DNA of 64,000 nt from Cristatella mucedo (taxonomy: Eukaryota > Bryozoa > Phylactolaemata > Cristatellidae). The stretch lies in contig WPIO01000175.1 of assembly GCA_009760855.2 (NCBI GenBank), positions 195,001 through 259,000 on the forward strand. The letters are read 5' to 3'. Positions 61,688 through 64,000 of this stretch are shown here, piece after piece. Numbering within the stretch: position 1 is the stretch's first letter; the number at the start of each line of letters is the position of its first letter. Made by a program: the position numbers and the translations under genes. The notes beneath the pieces were generated by a model, which saw only the letters and a list, made by a program, of their open reading frames with translations, searched no databases and was not told the DNA's origin.

Positions 61688-63028
61688 ATGGGCGGTAGCC
61701 TCGACGTCACATTTGGCTCGCCGCTCGAGTCGCAAAATGCCAGCGAGCACGAGATCGACGCCGACGGCGGCGGCGGCCTGGCGGCGGTCGGACTGGCGCT
61801 GCGCGCGGCTGCCGCGTCGTACGCGCCGTACCACGGCGGCGTCTCGCTGGCCACGTGCGCCGTCGGGCTCGTCGTCAACTCGCTCAACCTGCTGGTACTC
61901 GCGCACAGCCCCTGGCATCCGGCCATCGGTCGGCTGCTTGTCGGCGTCACGATCGCCGACCTCGGTACACTGCTGTCGTTCGCAACCTACGCGACGCTCT
62001 TCTACGTCGTTCGCGGCCACGTCGAAACGCCGCAGCGCGACGGCTACTCGTCGGTCGTCTACCTCGCCTTTCACGCCTCGTTCTCGGTCGTGACGCACGC
62101 GATCAGCTCGTGGCTGACCGTGAGCGTCGCCGTCTTTCGCCAGTGGCACGTCACGCGACGTCGCGGCCGCCAGCTGTGCGATCGGCGTGCCGCGACGATC
62201 GCCGTGGCGCTGACGTGCGCCGGCAGCTGTCTCGCCGCCGTCCCGTACGTGGCGGCGCTCGAGATACGCCGCTACGCGCCGACCGAGGGGCGGCCTGCTG
62301 AAGACAACTTATCGCACTGGTACTACGTGACGAACGACGGCGGCGGCGGCGGCGGCTGCGCGGAAGACGGCGGCGGCGGGCCAGCGGCGCAGCGTGGGAT
62401 AGCGCTGTTCGTCGTACAATTCTGGCTGCTGGCCGCCGCCGCGCGCGTCGGCCCGTGCGCGGCGCTAGTCGCCGCGTCGGCGGTGCTCGCACGGTTCCTG
62501 CTCAGCGCAGCTGCCGCGCGCCGCCGGCGCGCGGCGCCGCCGCTGGAGCTCCTCAACCGGACTCCGTCATCGTTGCCGCTCTCGCCGCCGCGCCGCCGTG
62601 CGCCACTGCTGAAGACCAGCGGCAGCGGCGGCGGCGGCGGCGTGGGCGTGCGGACGTTGCCGTCGCAATTGAAGCAGCGCTCGCTGCAGCGCGGCGCAAG
62701 CGCCGTCGCCGCCGACCGAGTGACTCGGATGCTGCTGGCGCTGGCCGTGACCTTCATTGCCATCGAACTGCCGCAGGGCGTCCTGTACATGCTCAGCGGC
62801 CTATTTTGCGACTTCTACGACGAGGTCTATCAGCCGCTGGCCAACTTCATGGACATCGCGTCGCTGTGGCGCGGCGCGGCCAACTTCGTCATCTACTGCA
62901 TCGCTAGCCGCAGCTACCGCGCCGCCCTGCGAGCAGCTCTGTCGCGAGCCAGCCGCCACGCCAGTCGCCTCACCAATCGCCACGGCAACGGTAGTGAATG
63001 CGTCGGTGCAGGCGCCGGAAATGCCTGA
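61688..63028 (+). CDS. Rhodopsin-family neuropeptide GPCR, myosuppressin/FMRFamide (DMSR)-receptor-like
   Basis: A single open frame of 446 residues. Predicted membrane segments: TM1 about 51-73, TM2 82-107, TM3 122-150, TM4 168-190, TM5 236-273, TM6 346-370, TM7 382-404. The N-terminus is extracellular with an N-glycosylation site (Asn17). YHGGVSLATC at TM1, TRMLLALAVTFIAIELPQG in TM6 and NFVIYCIASRSYR at TM7/helix 8 are signatures of protostome DMSR/myosuppressin-type receptors. Asn64, Asp91 and Pro362 occupy the usual TM1, TM2 and TM6 positions. Oddities: FRQ replaces DRY after TM3, the TM7 motif is NFVIY rather than NPxxY, no Cys is visible at the top of TM3, and Gly/Asp-rich (216-231) and Arg/Gly-rich (278-320) loops are expanded. 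GC-rich, apparently intronless. G-protein coupling is presumed; the ligand is unknown. Confidence 0.82.
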   Translation: MGGSLDVTFGSPLESQNASEHEIDADGGGGLAAVGLALRAAAASYAPYHGGVSLATCAVGLVVNSLNLLVLAHSPWHPAIGRLLVGVTIADLGTLLSFATYATLFYVVRGHVETPQRDGYSSVVYLAFHASFSVVTHAISSWLTVSVAVFRQWHVTRRRGRQLCDRRAATIAVALTCAGSCLAAVPYVAALEIRRYAPTEGRPAEDNLSHWYYVTNDGGGGGGCAEDGGGGPAAQRGIALFVVQFWLLAAAARVGPCAALVAASAVLARFLLSAAAARRRRAAPPLELLNRTPSSLPLSPPRRRAPLLKTSGSGGGGGVGVRTLPSQLKQRSLQRGASAVAADRVTRMLLALAVTFIAIELPQGVLYMLSGLFCDFYDEVYQPLANFMDIASLWRGAANFVIYCIASRSYRAALRAALSRASRHASRLTNRHGNGSECVGAGAGNA

Positions 63029-64000
63029 CGATTCGCTCGCTCGCGACGCTGCGAATCGTACCCCGACGCTGGGGAGCCAGCTGGCGTCTGCACAGCTTTC
63101 TCAAGAAGCGGAAGTCGACGGCGGCGGCTCATCCGATAAGGCGCTCAGGGCGACGGACGGACGTCGCTCGCTGGGACGCAGCGAAATGGCCGCACGGCCG
63201 CGTTCGCGCGTCCGCGCCCGCTCGCGTCGTGCAGGCCGCGTCGCACGGGCGTAAAGCTCGCCAGGGGGCGTTGTCCTCAGCGTATGCAGCCGCCTGATGC
63301 GGAGCTGGCAGAGCGCTGCTGCTGCGCGCGGACGACGACCGCGCGTGGCACGAGCAGCGACAGCAACGACAGAATGCCTCCGGCGAGTAGGAGGAGCTAG
63401 CGAGAGCGCCGCTCGTGCAGATCATCATTCACTCAGCTGAAAATAGAGGCTTGGCCACGAGGCGTTCGCACTGGTTCGTCGCTAAGAGTTGCGACGCTCC
63501 GCCGCGCGGTCAAGGTGTCAAAGCAGATCTCTGCGGAGCCTCGCGGATAGCGCTGTGACGCGCGAGCTGAGCGCATCGCCGCGCGGCGGCGGCGCTGAAC
63601 GAAACCGGAAGCTGAGCGCGTGCAGCAATTCCGTCGGGAGAGAGAGAGAGACGTCGGGGTCGGCCGTCTTCGCCGGTTGAGCGGAGCTCGCGCGAGGGAG
63701 TCGGCGTTGAAAGCCGACGGAGCACGGATCTCGAAGCAACGACCCGCCAGTGCGCCGCCGATTGCGAAGCTGTGCCGTGCGCGGAGAGTCGACTTCGAAC
63801 CTTCGAGTACCCGCTCTGCTCGCTGCCCTTCTCCCCTAGCGCGCGCGCCGCGACGCGACGCTCCTCGGGGCGCGAGAGATGGCGCTGCGATGTCGGCGCG
63901 GTAATTCGGACGCGCGTCGTCGATGGGCGCTCGCTTAGCCGCAGCTGCGGGCAGCTCTGCTGCTGGTCCGAGGAGGGGGAGGAGCTCGATTCTACAATTC
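63029..64000. other. CpG/GC-rich 3' flank of the GPCR
   Basis: Very GC- and CpG-rich with overlapping ORFs in several frames on both strands, all Arg/Ala/Ser-rich and without domains. A short (GA)n lies at about 63639-63650. It could be a CpG-island promoter for a gene beyond the window. Confidence 0.45.

Overview
This window looks like invertebrate animal genomic DNA. It has one large spliced gene with GT-AG introns, an apparently intronless neuropeptide-type GPCR, long microsatellites ((GA)n, (TA)n, (GT)n), and many non-LTR retrotransposon and tRNA-derived SINE fragments. Nothing bacterial is present: no operons, rRNA or CRISPR. The GPCR most resembles the protostome myosuppressin/FMRFamide (DMSR-type) receptors, which favours a protostome. 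The species cannot be fixed from sequence alone.

Layout. 1-10,600 is repeat-dominated. It holds 5'-truncated CR1/L2-like LINE copies with (ATT)n tails, a tRNA-SINE, a (GA)n tract and a 729-bp solo LTR with a 4-bp target duplication. 10,667-38,885 (+) is the orthologue of YLPM1/ZAP3, a nuclear polynucleotide-kinase-fold protein that binds PP1. I reconstructed 17 coding exons that keep one frame throughout and give 2,021 residues. They run from a Pro/Gln-rich N-terminus, through a 2.7-kb low-complexity exon with a polyQ block, an RGG-rich region and a P-loop kinase domain, to the conserved PP1-docking tail. Its introns carry an inverted SINE pair, a SINE joined to a 126-bp (TA)n tract, a nearly pristine LINE 3' end, a 185-bp hAT MITE that resembles the SPIN/URR1 group of vertebrates, and a 138-bp (GT)n tract.

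38,886-61,000 contains no confident host gene. Its most interesting object is a 2.77-kb non-autonomous LTR retroelement (42,494-45,258) inserted inside a LINE. The target duplication can be recognised by comparison with another LINE copy near position 300. The element has a gag-like ORF, a protease remnant whose catalytic Asp is Gly, and a second, diverged gag-like ORF ending in an expanded alanine-rich minisatellite. No reverse transcriptase or integrase is present. Further LINE copies, a diverged LINE RT fragment on the minus strand, SINEs and a near-perfect palindrome follow. 61,000-64,000 is a GC/CpG-rich block with the GPCR at 61,688-63,028.

The two host genes have no visible functional link. 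The unifying theme of the rest is a LINE/SINE ecosystem. The LINE 3' end folds into a conserved hairpin (AAAGCGCC paired with GGCGCTTT) followed by (ATT)n. One of the two SINE families ends in a related hairpin, which suggests that it borrows the LINE reverse transcriptase. Family assignments are made from reading and memory; no database search was run.
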